Shown here piece after piece: positions 16,683-28,268 of a stretch of DNA of 40,727 bases. Each line of letters opens with the position of its first letter. Positions within the stretch are counted from its first letter, which is position 1. The stretch is from Rhizobiaceae bacterium. Its GTDB lineage: Bacteria > Pseudomonadota > Alphaproteobacteria > Rhizobiales > Rhizobiaceae. The DNA lies in NCBI GenBank assembly GCA_027483885.1, contig JAIXTO010000162.1, forward strand, positions 1-40,727. Direction: 5' to 3'. A program made the translations under genes and the position numbers. Below the pieces are notes generated by a model that ran no database searches, was not told the origin of the DNA, and saw only the letters and a list, made by a program, of their open reading frames with translations.

Positions 16683-17138
16683 TTAGAGGTCGCTGACGCG
16701 CTCTCCCACTGCTGCATTGAAATTGGCGAAAAACTGCTGCGCCAGCTTTTGCGAGGTGGAGCCGATCAGGCGTGAGCCGAGCTGGGCGAGCTTGCCGCCC
16801 ACCTGCGCCTCCGCCTTGTAGGTGAGGATCGTGTCATCGCCGTCTTCGCGCAGCACCACATCGGCAAATCCCTTGGCAAAGCCTGCTATGCCGCCCTTGC
16901 CTTCACCGGAAATGCGATAGCTCTCGGGCGCATTGATGTCGGTGAGGGTGACTTCGCCGCTGAAACTGGCCGAGACAGGGCCGATCTTGATCTTGACGGT
17001 GGCCGCAAGTTCCGTCGGCGAGGCCTGCTCCAGCGTCTGACAGCCCGGAATGCACTGTTTCAAAATTTCCGGATCGTTCAGCGCTGCCCAGACCACCGGG
17101 CGCGGTGCGGCAATGCGTTCTTCTCCAACAATGTCCAT
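16683..17138 (-). CDS. CoxG-like SRPBCC-family protein
   Basis: The 151-residue protein belongs to the SRPBCC (START-like) fold. The N-terminal IAAPRPVVWAALNDPEILKQ, CIPGCQTLE and the later YKAEAQVGGKLAQLGSRLI are characteristic of CoxG, the carbon monoxide dehydrogenase accessory protein. The typical C-terminal membrane anchor of longer CoxG proteins is absent. No coxL, coxM or coxS genes are nearby, so a role in CO oxidation is not supported and the ligand is unknown. GGGAGGAG gives a strong ribosome-binding site. It stands alone on the minus strand. Confidence 0.85.
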   Translation of the reverse strand: MDIVGEERIAAPRPVVWAALNDPEILKQCIPGCQTLEQASPTELAATVKIKIGPVSASFSGEVTLTDINAPESYRISGEGKGGIAGFAKGFADVVLREDGDDTILTYKAEAQVGGKLAQLGSRLIGSTSQKLAQQFFANFNAAVGERVSDL

Positions 17139-17281
17139 GGCTCTCCTCCCAAAGCGCCGTGCGTCCCTGTGGGAGCACTTGGGCGCGCTCCAAATTGCCG
17201 ATCGTGCCGGCCGTGCTCCTCTAACGACCGTTCACCTTCCTGTATCGCAGACCGGAAAGCGCTTTGCCAAGGGGCTGGCCA

Positions 17282-18442
17282 ATGCTATTTGCTGCCGACA
17301 GACCAGACATCAGCGGACGAGACGCGTTGAAGAAGAAATTTGAACGGCGCGAGCCGAGATCCCTATCCAAAAATGCCGGCGACCCGCAAAACCGCGTGCG
17401 GGCAGAAAGCCGTGCGCCGGCAAAGACATCGGCAAAATCGCCGGCAAGGTCGGAGAGCAAGTCCGCACGGCCTGAACCGGCGGCGCTGCCGCCCGTGGAG
17501 GTGCGCCCGCTTCTCAAGCGCAGCGGCGATCTGCCGGCCGAGCGCGTGCCTGTCATTCTTTCGTCTGAGGCTGCCGGCGATTTCCACCTGATCGACAGCG
17601 GTGCCGGACTGAAGCTGGAGCAATACGGGCCTTACCGCATCGTGCGCCCGGAAGCGCAGGCGCTGTGGCAGCCGACGCTTGGCCCCCATGTCTGGGAAAA
17701 CGCCGATGCGATCTTTACCGGCGACACCGACGAGGACGGCATGGGCCGCTGGCGGTTTCCAAGGGAAGCGCTTGGCGAAACCTGGCCGATGGCGCTGCTT
17801 GGCGTCGATTTTCTCGGCCGTTTTACCGCCTTTCGCCATGTCGGCGTGTTTCCCGAGCAGCTCGTCCACTGGGCCTTCGTCAAGGAACAGGCTGAAAAGG
17901 CCGGTCGGCCGATCAAGGTTTTGAACCTCTTTGGTTATACGGGCGTCGCCTCGCTGGTGGCAGCTGCTGCCGGCGCCGAAGTCACCCATGTGGATGCCTC
18001 CAAGAAGGCCATCGGCTGGGCGCGCGAAAATCAGGCTCTGTCGCGGCTCGACAAGGCGCCGATCCGCTGGATCTGCGAGGATGCCATGAAGTTCATCCTG
18101 CGCGAGGAACGTCGCGGCAACCGCTATGACATCATTCTCGCCGATCCGCCGAAATTCGGTCGCGGCCCGAACGGCGAAGTGTTTCATCTCTTCGAACAGT
18201 TGCCGCTGATGCTCGATGTGTGCCGCGAGATCCTGTCGCCGAACGCCATCGGCCTGGTGCTGACGGCCTATTCGATCCGCGCCAGCTTCTATTCGATCCA
18301 CGAGCTGATGCGCGAGACCATGCGCGGCGCGGGCGGCGCCGTCGAATCCGGTGAGCTTGTGATCCGCGAGGCAGGCCTTGACGGCCACACGCCCGGGCGC
18401 ACGCTTTCCACCTCTCTCTTCAGCCGCTGGGTGCGCACATGA
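17282..18442 (+). CDS. Class I SAM-dependent methyltransferase, RlmI/RlmK-like (probable rRNA methyltransferase)
   Basis: The 386-residue protein has a disordered basic N-terminus (about 1-75, rich in Arg, Ser, Pro and Ala) and a C-terminal Rossmann methyltransferase domain. SAM motif I is VLNLFGYTGVASLVAAAAGA, followed by VDASKKAIGWARENQ. The catalytic-loop-like ILADPPKFGRG is typical of the RlmI-type family that methylates cytosine in 23S rRNA, but the conserved catalytic cysteine of those enzymes is not obvious, so the substrate is open. ATG 17282 follows AAGGGG; TTG 17264 is an alternative. It overlaps the next gene by 4 bases. Confidence 0.85.
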   Translation: MLFAADRPDISGRDALKKKFERREPRSLSKNAGDPQNRVRAESRAPAKTSAKSPARSESKSARPEPAALPPVEVRPLLKRSGDLPAERVPVILSSEAAGDFHLIDSGAGLKLEQYGPYRIVRPEAQALWQPTLGPHVWENADAIFTGDTDEDGMGRWRFPREALGETWPMALLGVDFLGRFTAFRHVGVFPEQLVHWAFVKEQAEKAGRPIKVLNLFGYTGVASLVAAAAGAEVTHVDASKKAIGWARENQALSRLDKAPIRWICEDAMKFILREERRGNRYDIILADPPKFGRGPNGEVFHLFEQLPLMLDVCREILSPNAIGLVLTAYSIRASFYSIHELMRETMRGAGGAVESGELVIREAGLDGHTPGRTLSTSLFSRWVRT

Positions 18443-19296
18443 CAAACGACGACCGCCGGCCCGGTACCGGCCGGGTGGGGCAGGTGAAGGAAGTCACCAG
18501 CCTTGCCAATCCGATCATCAAGGACATCAAGGCTCTCTCCAACAAGAAGGACCGCGAGGAAACCGGCACCTTCATGGCGGAGGGTTTAAAGCTCGTCATC
18601 GACGCGCTGGAACTGGGTTTTGAAATCCGCACGCTGGTTTATGCCAAGGCTGCCAAGGGCAAGCCGCTGGTCGAGCAGGTGGCGGCAAAGACGGTGGCGC
18701 GCGGCGGGCTGGTGCTGGAGGTCAGCGAAAAAGTGCTGTCTTCGGTGACGCGGCGCGACAATCCGCAGATGGTCGTCGGCATTTTCGAGCAGCAGTGGAA
18801 GCGGCTTTCCGATCTGCGGCCGGAACTGGGGCAGACCTTCGTGGCGCTCGACCGGGTGCGTGATCCCGGCAATCTCGGCACGATCATCCGCACGGCCGAT
18901 GCCGCCGGCGCATCGGGTGTCATCCTCGTTGGCGAATGCACCGATCCGTTTTCATTGGAGACGGTGCGCGCCACAATGGGCTCGATCTTTGCCATGCCGC
19001 TCTACCGGGCTTCTGTCGGTGAGTTCACCGGCTTTGCCAGAAAATCCGGTGCGCAGGTGGTGGCCACGCATCTGGCTGGCGCCGTCGATTACCGCACGAT
19101 CGATTATAAGCCGAAACCGACCATCCTTCTGATGGGCAACGAACAGTCCGGCCTGCCGGATGACCTGGCGAAGGCGGCTGACCGTCTGGCACGCATTCCC
19201 CAGCAGGGGCTTGCCGATTCGCTCAACCTTGCGGTTGCCACCGCCGTCATGCTGTTTGAGGCACGCCGGCACCTGCTCAGCCTGGAGGCCCGATGA
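18439..19296 (+). CDS. TrmH/SpoU-family RNA 2'-O-methyltransferase
   Basis: The 285-residue protein belongs to the SPOUT (knotted) methyltransferases. An N-terminal substrate-binding domain with [14 protein letters not shown] precedes the SpoU domain. Its motifs are [20 protein letters not shown] (motif 1), [11 protein letters not shown] (motif 2) and [20 protein letters not shown] (motif 3). These enzymes methylate ribose 2'-OH in tRNA or rRNA; the site is not predictable here. It overlaps both its upstream neighbour and lspA by 4 bases, so the three genes are translationally coupled. Confidence 0.92.
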   Translation: MTNDDRRPGTGRVGQVKEVTSLANPIIKDIKALSNKKDREETGTFMAEGLKLVIDALELGFEIRTLVYAKAAKGKPLVEQVAAKTVARGGLVLEVSEKVLSSVTRRDNPQMVVGIFEQQWKRLSDLRPELGQTFVALDRVRDPGNLGTIIRTADAAGASGVILVGECTDPFSLETVRATMGSIFAMPLYRASVGEFTGFARKSGAQVVATHLAGAVDYRTIDYKPKPTILLMGNEQSGLPDDLAKAADRLARIPQQGLADSLNLAVATAVMLFEARRHLLSLEAR

Positions 19297-19793
19297 CAGA
19301 GCCAGTTGCAACCCGGACACTTCTGTCGCGGCCCGTCCCGATTGCCGTCTTCATTGTCGTTGCCGTCCTTCTCGACCAGTTGATCAAGGTGGCGGTGGAG
19401 GCCTTCCTGCCGTTGCAGGAGGCTGTTCCGCTTCTGCCGGTGCTGGCGCTCTACCGCACCTATAATCTCGGCGTTGCCTTTTCCATGCTGTCGGACATGG
19501 AGGGATGGTTCATCGTCACCATGCGCCTCGTCATCGTCGCCTTTGTGCTGTGGCTCTGGCATCGCACGCCAAAAGACCGGATGTTTGCCCATCTCGGTTT
19601 TGCGCTGATTATTTCAGGCGCCATCGGTAATATTCTCGACCGCCTGTTTTATGGGCATGTTGTAGATTATATTCTCTTTCATACCCAAACATGGTCTTTT
19701 GCTGTATTCAATCTGGCAGACAGCTTTATAACAATAGGTGCCGGATGCGTCATTCTTGATGAACTGCTAGGATCTAGACGCAAGCGCGCATAA
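19293..19793 (+). CDS. lspA: Lipoprotein signal peptidase (signal peptidase II)
   Basis: LspA cleaves the signal peptide of prolipoproteins after diacylglyceryl modification of the cysteine. The 166-residue protein has four membrane helices. The two catalytic aspartates are visible: Asp116 in GNILDRLFY and Asp143 in FNLADSFI, close to E. coli Asp114 and Asp141. [10 protein letters not shown] is another conserved block. It is translationally coupled to the upstream RNA methyltransferase gene by ATGA. The end of the gene is noticeably more AT-rich than its surroundings. Confidence 0.97.
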   Translation: MTEPVATRTLLSRPVPIAVFIVVAVLLDQLIKVAVEAFLPLQEAVPLLPVLALYRTYNLGVAFSMLSDMEGWFIVTMRLVIVAFVLWLWHRTPKDRMFAHLGFALIISGAIGNILDRLFYGHVVDYILFHTQTWSFAVFNLADSFITIGAGCVILDELLGSRRKRA

Positions 19794-19953
19794 ACTTTAC
19801 GCTTGAAGTGATACGCTTTGAGAAGGAACCTGTGCTAATTATGCGTCATGCGCGTATTCACCGATCATCACTGCTGTCCTCGAATCGCTTTCTTACGATG
19901 ACCAGATTGGCAGGAGGGGTCGTGAAGCAGGTCCTGCGGAGTGAACGAACGCG

Positions 19954-21906
19954 ATGAGCCGATTCCTGACAGATGGCGGTGTTTATCTTGAACACGGATC
20001 GGTAAACGTGCCGGAGCTTCATGCCGCCATTGCGCCGCTTGCCTTTCTTGCCAGTCAGGATCTGTTTTCCAATCCTGCTCTGGTGCGCGCTGAAAACGGG
20101 GTGGTCAAGGGATCCAACCTGACGTTCCGCCTGCTGACCGGCTGTGGCGCCCCGGAAGGCCGCCTGCCGGACGAACTGGGGATCGCACTTGCGCCGGAAC
20201 CGCTGCTGCAGCCGAAGGATATCGAGGTCCCCACAGTCGAGGGCATGCGCATCTTTTCCTGGCAGGATGTTGTCCTGCAGGATCCGGCCTCGCGCGCCGT
20301 TCTCGTTTATGGCATCGGGCGGGATGTGACCGCAGAGCGCGATGTTGCCCATCAGCGCGAAGAAGCGCGCCTGCATGCGGAGGAGGAAAGCGCCTCGAAA
20401 ACCCGGCAGATGGCAACCGTGGTGCATGAATTGCGCACGCCGCTGACCGGCATTCTCGGCATGAGCCATCTGCTGGAACAGACCAGCCTGACGCTGGAGC
20501 AGAAGAACTATATCGGCGGCGTCCACCAGGCGGGCCTTGCGATGGCACAGCTTGTCGATGATCTTCTCGACTTCGCCACCCTGCAGGCCGGCCGTTTCCG
20601 GCTGAACAGCCGCGCGGAAAACCTGCGCCAGCTGCTGGAAAGCGTCGTGGAAATGCTCGCCCCGCGCGCCCATGAAAAATCAATCGAGATCGGCTCGACT
20701 GTTGCCTTCGATGTGCCGACGCTGATGGATTTTGACCCGGCACGCCTGCGACAGGTGCTGTTCAACGTCATCGGCAATGCCGTCAAGTTCACCCATGAGG
20801 GGGGTGTGCTGACCCGTGTCGGCATGGATGGCGGCCATGTGGTGATTACCGTTGCCGATACGGGGCCGGGCATGACGGCGGAAGCGCAGCGGCACATCTT
20901 TGCCGAATTCGAACAGGCCGGAGAGGCGATGGACCGCAGCGGCGGCACCGGCCTTGGCCTTTCGATTGCCACCCGCATCCTCAACGAATTCGGCGGATCA
21001 CTGTCTGTCGACAGCGAAAAGGGCAAGGGCACCACCTTCACCATCCGGTTCCCTGCTGTCTTCGTCAAGGCGGGCAATGAAGGCAATGACCGCATGTTGC
21101 TGCTGCGCTCGTCGCGCGTGCTTTTGATTGCGCCGACGGGCCCGGCGGCGGCGGCCACCATCGCCACCATCGAAACACTGGGCGGCCGTTGCCGCCATGC
21201 GCGCACGCCCGCCGAAGCGGAGCAGACCATTGGCCAGCTGGCCCGACAGGGCATGGCCTTTACCGATATGATCGTCGATCATCGCACGGAGGGCTCGGTT
21301 GCGTTGCTGACGCAAGCGCACGGCATGCGCCGCATCCTTCTGGTGAGCCCCGAGGAGCGTGCAGCCCAACCCTGGGACAGTTATGACGCCTGGTTGATCC
21401 GGCCGCTGCGCGAACAGTCGCTGGTCGACGTGCTGCGCGGCAGGCTTGGCGGCGGCGAGGGCCGTTCGCCCTCCGACATGCGCACGCAGGCGCGGCCACA
21501 GGCCCCGATCCTGACGCGCCGGCAGCTTTCCGTGCTGCTTGCCGAGGACGATCCGGTGAGCGCCATGATGGTTGGCTCGATCCTCCAGAAGGCCGGGTGT
21601 GTCGTTCATCATGTGTCTGATCTTGCCGCACTGCAGGAGGCGGCCCTGGGTGAGAGGCATCCAGACCTCATCATTTCCGATATTCACATGCCCGGTGGCG
21701 ACCTGGCGCAGGTGCTGCCGCTGCTGGCCAACGGCCACAATGGCGCTCGCCGGATGATCGCCCCGGTTCTTGTGCTCAGCGGCGAAATGGATGCCGTTCT
21801 CCAGGACAAGATGCTGGCGCAAGGCGCGCGCCGGGTCCTGCAAAAGCCGATCGATCCGCAGGTCCTTCTGCGCGAGGTGGAACTGGTCATGGCGGCCTCC
21901 GCCTGA
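19954..21906 (+). CDS. Cytosolic hybrid histidine kinase with PAS-like, degenerate receiver and receiver domains
   Basis: This 650-residue protein has no membrane segment. Residues about 1-130 look PAS-like and end GIGRDVTAER, followed by a short coiled linker. HisKA follows with phospho-accepting His158 in HELRTPLTG. The ATPase domain has its N box at 270-275 (FNVIGN), G1 at DTGPGM (302-307) and G2 at GTGLGLS (331-337). A second region (about 380-510) has a receiver-like fold with weak signature. The last domain (about 523-648) is a normal receiver with Glu531/Asp532, phospho-acceptor Asp576 and Lys631. Its signal and partner are unknown. It lies between lspA and olsB without an obvious operon. 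Confidence 0.9.
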   Translation: MSRFLTDGGVYLEHGSVNVPELHAAIAPLAFLASQDLFSNPALVRAENGVVKGSNLTFRLLTGCGAPEGRLPDELGIALAPEPLLQPKDIEVPTVEGMRIFSWQDVVLQDPASRAVLVYGIGRDVTAERDVAHQREEARLHAEEESASKTRQMATVVHELRTPLTGILGMSHLLEQTSLTLEQKNYIGGVHQAGLAMAQLVDDLLDFATLQAGRFRLNSRAENLRQLLESVVEMLAPRAHEKSIEIGSTVAFDVPTLMDFDPARLRQVLFNVIGNAVKFTHEGGVLTRVGMDGGHVVITVADTGPGMTAEAQRHIFAEFEQAGEAMDRSGGTGLGLSIATRILNEFGGSLSVDSEKGKGTTFTIRFPAVFVKAGNEGNDRMLLLRSSRVLLIAPTGPAAAATIATIETLGGRCRHARTPAEAEQTIGQLARQGMAFTDMIVDHRTEGSVALLTQAHGMRRILLVSPEERAAQPWDSYDAWLIRPLREQSLVDVLRGRLGGGEGRSPSDMRTQARPQAPILTRRQLSVLLAEDDPVSAMMVGSILQKAGCVVHHVSDLAALQEAALGERHPDLIISDIHMPGGDLAQVLPLLANGHNGARRMIAPVLVLSGEMDAVLQDKMLAQGARRVLQKPIDPQVLLREVELVMAASA

Positions 21907-21921
21907 CAGCTGTCATATAAT
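21904..21921 (+). promoter_or_regulatory. Palindrome, Pho-box-like half site and -10-like hexamer upstream of olsB
   Basis: TGACAGCTGTCA (21904-21915) is a perfect 12-base palindrome that overlaps the stop codon of the kinase gene. Its right half begins CTGTCATATAA, which matches one half of a PhoB box. TATAAT (21916-21921) is a perfect -10 hexamer, but no good -35 lies 16-18 bases upstream. A second PhoB half at the expected 11-base spacing is missing. Confidence 0.35.
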
Positions 21922-22017
21922 GCGTTTCAGCCTTTCTTTTGCCGGAATTCGGTTTGTCACGTTGTTGTTGCACTTTGATGTTCTATGAAGACAATCATCA
22001 GAGACGGACGAAACGTC

Positions 22018-22890
22018 ATGACTATCGAATTGCTTGATCGCGACATCGCGTTTGGTGCCGAGCAGAGCCCGTCGCGCCCGCAGGCCCGCACCGACGTTCT
22101 GGGCCGGATCGGCAGCCTGGAAACCCGGCTTGCCCGCAACCCCCGCGAAGTGGATGCAGCCCAGGCGCTGCGCTACCGGGTGTTCGTCGAGGAAATGCAT
22201 GCCCAGCTGCCGCCCGAGGCCATGCGCCGCGGTCGCGACATCGATAGCTTCGATGATATCTGCGACCATCTTCTGGTGGTCGATACGGCGCTTTATGGCG
22301 ATCCGGAAGACCAGATCGTCGGCACCTACCGTCTCCTGCGCCAGGATGTGGCGGTCAATCATGGCGGTTTCTATTCGGCCTGCGAATTCGATATCGATCC
22401 GCTTCTGGCGCGCCATCCCGACAAGCGCTTCATGGAGCTTGGCCGTTCCTGCGTGCTGCCGAACTATCGCACCAAACGCACGGTGGAACTGCTGTGGCAG
22501 GGCAACTGGGCCTATGCGCTGAAGCACAATATCCATGCCATGTTCGGTTGCGCCTCGTTTCCGGGCGTGCGGCCGGAGGAGCATGCGCTGGCGCTGTCCT
22601 TCCTGCATCAGACGGTCTGCGCCAAGGGCGATTGGGCAGCCTCTGCCAAGTCCGATCTGTTTTGCGAAATGGACCTGATGCCGGCCGAAGCGATCAATCC
22701 GAAGCGGGCGCTGATGTCGATGCCGCCGCTGGTCAAGGGGTATCTGCGGCTGGGAGCCATGGTCGGCCACGGCGCCGTCGTCGATCAGGCGTTCAATACC
22801 ACCGATGTGCTGGTGATCCTGCCGATCGAGGCGATTTCAGGCCGCTATATCAATTATTACGGGGCCGATGCCGGGCGTTTTGCCAGCTGA
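22018..22890 (+). CDS. olsB: L-ornithine N(alpha)-acyltransferase OlsB (GNAT-like)
   Basis: OlsB transfers a 3-hydroxyacyl chain from acyl-ACP to ornithine, giving lyso-ornithine lipid, the first step of ornithine-lipid synthesis. The 290-residue protein has the family blocks ALRYRVFVEEMHAQLP, IVGTYRLLRQ, FMELGRSCVLPNYR and the later LMSMPPLVKGYLRLGA. Length fits the rhizobial enzyme, and in Sinorhizobium meliloti olsB lies near the same mutS/glnD/malic-enzyme region. ATG 22018 follows GGACG; ATG 21985 has no ribosome-binding site. olsA, the second enzyme, is not present. A bidirectional terminator follows. Confidence 0.9.
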   Translation: MTIELLDRDIAFGAEQSPSRPQARTDVLGRIGSLETRLARNPREVDAAQALRYRVFVEEMHAQLPPEAMRRGRDIDSFDDICDHLLVVDTALYGDPEDQIVGTYRLLRQDVAVNHGGFYSACEFDIDPLLARHPDKRFMELGRSCVLPNYRTKRTVELLWQGNWAYALKHNIHAMFGCASFPGVRPEEHALALSFLHQTVCAKGDWAASAKSDLFCEMDLMPAEAINPKRALMSMPPLVKGYLRLGAMVGHGAVVDQAFNTTDVLVILPIEAISGRYINYYGADAGRFAS

Positions 22891-22912
22891 GCCCTGGCCG
22901 CCTGTTCCGATT

Positions 22913-22947
22913 AAAAGCCGGCGGACCTTCCAGTCCGCCGGCTTTTT
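22913..22947. terminator. Bidirectional terminator between olsB and maeB
   Basis: A 14-bp perfect stem (22913-22926 with 22933-22946) has the GC core GCCGGCGGAC / GTCCGCCGGC and a six-base loop. A runs on one side and T runs on the other, so it can terminate olsB (+) and maeB (-) alike. Confidence 0.93.
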
Positions 22948-22965
22948 ATTTGGTGTGACGGGAGT

Positions 22966-25266
<2,301 letters not shown>

Positions 25267-25385
25267 GTCTCCTCCAGCATGTTGTGGGCATCGCCCAAGT
25301 TTCGGGCGTGCTCTGTTGTATTGTCAGGGGCATAACCGATAGAGTCGCAGGTCACGCCACGCAACAGAAAACGGCCGGAAACGCC

Positions 25386-28109
25386 TTGGAACGCCTTACA
25401 TCAGACGTCTGGAATACAGCCGAACTCATCACCGCGGAAAGCCGGGCTTCCGCGACGCCGATGATGGAGCAGTTTATCGAGATCAAGGCGAACAACCCGG
25501 ATTCGCTGCTGTTCTATCGCATGGGCGATTTCTACGAGCTGTTCTTCGAAGATGCCGTGGAAGCCTCGCGGGCACTTGGCATCACGCTCACCCGCCGCGG
25601 CCAGCACATGGGCCAGGATATCCAGATGTGCGGCGTGCCGATCCATGCGGCCGACGACTATCTGCAAAAGCTGATTTCGCTGGGGTATCGCGTCGCCGTC
25701 TGCGAGCAGGTGGAAGATCCGGCCGAAGCGCGCAAGCGGGGCTCAAAATCCGTCGTCAAGCGCGATGTGGTGCGGCTGGTGACGCCGGGCACGCTGACCG
25801 AGGAAAAGCTGCTTTCGCCGTCGGAATCCAACTATCTGATGGCGCTGGCCCGCATTCGCGGTGGCACTGACACGCAGATGGCGCTCGCCTGGATCGATAT
25901 TTCCACGGGCGTCTTTCGCGTCGCGGAAACAACGCCGCTGCGACTGCTCGCCGATATCCTGCGCATCGAGCCGCGCGAACTGATCGTGCCGGATACCGTG
26001 TTTCACGACCCGGACCTGAAAGCGACCTTCGATATTCTCGGCCGCGTGGCCGTGCCGCAGCCGGGCGTGCTGTTTGACAGCGCCACTGCCGAGGGGCGCA
26101 TCACCCGTTATTTCGGCGTCGGCACGCTGGATGGGTTCGGTACGTTTTCGCGCAGTGAACTCGCCGCCGCCGCCGCGGCCGTCGCCTACGTGGAAAAAAC
26201 CCAGATCGCCGAGCGCCCGCCGCTCAGCACGCCCGAGCGCGAAAACGGCGCTTCAACGCTGTTCATCGATCCGGCAACGCGCGGCAATCTGGAGCTGACG
26301 CGCACGCTGTCGGGCGATCGCGACGGTTCGCTGCTGAAAGCCATCGACCGCACCGTGACCGGTAGCGGCGCACGGTTGCTTTCCGAACGGCTGATGTCGC
26401 CGCTCACCGATCCCGCCATCATCAACGGCCGGCTGGATAGTGTCGCCTTCCTCATTGATGAGCCGTCTTTGTGTTCCGACCTTCGGGCGTCCTTGAAGCA
26501 TGTGCCCGATATGCCGCGCGCGCTGTCGCGGCTGGCGCTGGATCGTGGTGGCCCGCGCGATCTCGGCGGCATCCGCCAGGGCTTGTCAGCCGCCCGTCAG
26601 GTGGCCGAGCGGCTTTCCGGCGCGCTGCTGCCGGAGGAACTGTCGGCGGCGCTGACGGATCTGCAGGCGCTGCCCTTTGCGCTCGAACAGCACCTGGGCG
26701 AGACACTTGCCGAGGATCTGCCGCTGCTGAAACGCGATGGTGGTTTCGTCCGCGATGGTGCAGACGCGGACCTCGACGAAGTGCGGGCGCTGCGCGACCA
26801 GTCGCGCCGGGTGATTGCCGGCCTGCAGCTGCAATATGCCGAGGAAACCGGCATCAAGTCGCTGAAGATCAAGCATAACAACGTGCTCGGTTATTTCATC
26901 GAGGTGACCGCCGGCAATGCCGGGCCGATGATCGATACGCCGGAAGCCAAGGCCCGCTTTATTCACCGCCAGAGCATGGCGAACGCCATGCGCTTTACCA
27001 CGACGGAACTTGCCGATCTCGAAAGCCGCATCGCAAATGCCGCAAACCAGGCGCTGACCATCGAGCTTGCTGCCTTCGAGACGATGACGAAGGCGGTGCT
27101 GGCCAGTGCCGAGGCAATCAAGGCCGGTGCCCGCGCGCTTGCCGTCATTGATGTCGCCGCAGGGCTTTCGCTCTTGGCCGACGAATGGAACTATTGCCGC
27201 CCGCAGGTGGATGGTTCGCGCCAGTTCAACATCGAGGGCGGGCGCCATCCGGTGGTGGAGCAGGCGCTGCGGCGTCAGTCGTCCAGTGCGTTCATCGCCA
27301 ATGATTGCGATCTGTCGCCCAAAAGCGATGGCGGGTTTGGTGCGCTCTGGCTGCTGACCGGCCCCAACATGGGCGGTAAATCGACCTTCCTGCGCCAGAA
27401 CGCGCTGATTGCCATTCTCGCGCAGATGGGGTCCTTCGTGCCGGCAGCGGCCGCGCAGATCGGTGTCGTCGACCGGCTGTTTTCCCGCGTCGGTGCGTCT
27501 GACGATCTGGCGCGCGGCCGCTCCACCTTCATGGTGGAAATGGTGGAAACCGCGGCCATTCTCAACCAGGCGACCGACCGCTCGCTGGTTATCCTCGATG
27601 AAATCGGGCGCGGCACAGCGACCTTCGACGGCTTGTCGATTGCCTGGGCAGCTGTGGAACACCTGCATGAAGCCAACCGTTGCCGGGGCCTGTTTGCCAC
27701 GCATTTCCACGAGCTGACGGCGCTGTCGGAAAAGCTAGGGCGGCTGTCGAATGCCACAATGCGGGTGAAGGAATGGGATGGCGATGTCATCTTCCTGCAC
27801 GAGGTAGGGCCGGGGGCGGCGGATCGTTCCTATGGCATTCAGGTGGCCAAACTTGCCGGTCTGCCGGAGGCGGTCGTTTCGCGCGCCCGCGACGTCTTGA
27901 ACAAGCTCGAAGATGCCGACCGCAAGAACCCGGCAAGCCAGCTGATCGACGATCTGCCGCTCTTCCAGGTGGCGGTGCGCAAGGAGCAGGAGAAGCGCGG
28001 ACCCTCCAAGGTGGAAGACGCGCTGAAGGCGATCAACCCCGACGATATGACGCCGCGCGAGGCGCTGGATGCGCTTTATGCGCTGAAAAAGCAGCTCGAC
28101 GCAAAATAG
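25386..28109 (+). CDS. mutS: DNA mismatch repair protein MutS
   Basis: MutS recognises base mismatches and small loops and starts repair with MutL. With a TTG start at 25386 it has 907 residues. The mismatch-reading Phe-x-Glu motif is at Phe49-Tyr50-Glu51 in GDFYELF. The connector, lever and clamp domains follow. The ATPase has Walker [10 protein letters not shown] (Lys665), Walker [11 protein letters not shown] (Asp738-Glu739) and [11 protein letters not shown] 25386 is preceded by GGAAA and matches the family length. ATG 25461 would begin inside the conserved N-terminus, and ATG 25284 would add 34 unconserved residues. It is divergent from maeB over about 120 bases. Confidence 0.97.
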   Translation: MERLTSDVWNTAELITAESRASATPMMEQFIEIKANNPDSLLFYRMGDFYELFFEDAVEASRALGITLTRRGQHMGQDIQMCGVPIHAADDYLQKLISLGYRVAVCEQVEDPAEARKRGSKSVVKRDVVRLVTPGTLTEEKLLSPSESNYLMALARIRGGTDTQMALAWIDISTGVFRVAETTPLRLLADILRIEPRELIVPDTVFHDPDLKATFDILGRVAVPQPGVLFDSATAEGRITRYFGVGTLDGFGTFSRSELAAAAAAVAYVEKTQIAERPPLSTPERENGASTLFIDPATRGNLELTRTLSGDRDGSLLKAIDRTVTGSGARLLSERLMSPLTDPAIINGRLDSVAFLIDEPSLCSDLRASLKHVPDMPRALSRLALDRGGPRDLGGIRQGLSAARQVAERLSGALLPEELSAALTDLQALPFALEQHLGETLAEDLPLLKRDGGFVRDGADADLDEVRALRDQSRRVIAGLQLQYAEETGIKSLKIKHNNVLGYFIEVTAGNAGPMIDTPEAKARFIHRQSMANAMRFTTTELADLESRIANAANQALTIELAAFETMTKAVLASAEAIKAGARALAVIDVAAGLSLLADEWNYCRPQVDGSRQFNIEGGRHPVVEQALRRQSSSAFIANDCDLSPKSDGGFGALWLLTGPNMGGKSTFLRQNALIAILAQMGSFVPAAAAQIGVVDRLFSRVGASDDLARGRSTFMVEMVETAAILNQATDRSLVILDEIGRGTATFDGLSIAWAAVEHLHEANRCRGLFATHFHELTALSEKLGRLSNATMRVKEWDGDVIFLHEVGPGAADRSYGIQVAKLAGLPEAVVSRARDVLNKLEDADRKNPASQLIDDLPLFQVAVRKEQEKRGPSKVEDALKAINPDDMTPREALDALYALKKQLDAK

Positions 28110-28209
28110 CCTCCCGGCATCCGCTGACAGGCAAAAGCCTCTGCTGCGAAACGCCTTGGCAAGATCTGCGGTTCATTGTGCCGTTGCGCTTGGTTTGCCG
28201 CCGATTTCA

Positions 28210-28237
28210 TTGTGAAACCGGCCCGGAAAAGCTATAG
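28210..28237 (+). promoter_or_regulatory. Candidate promoter of glnD
   Basis: TTGTGA (28210-28215), a 16-base spacer and CTATAG (28232-28237) resemble the alphaproteobacterial vegetative promoter (CTTGAC, then CTATAT). The expected transcript starts about 25 bases before the glnD ATG at 28269. Confidence 0.4.
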
Positions 28238-28268
28238 CGCTTTGCGGGAGCGGCACCGGCAGGGCAAG

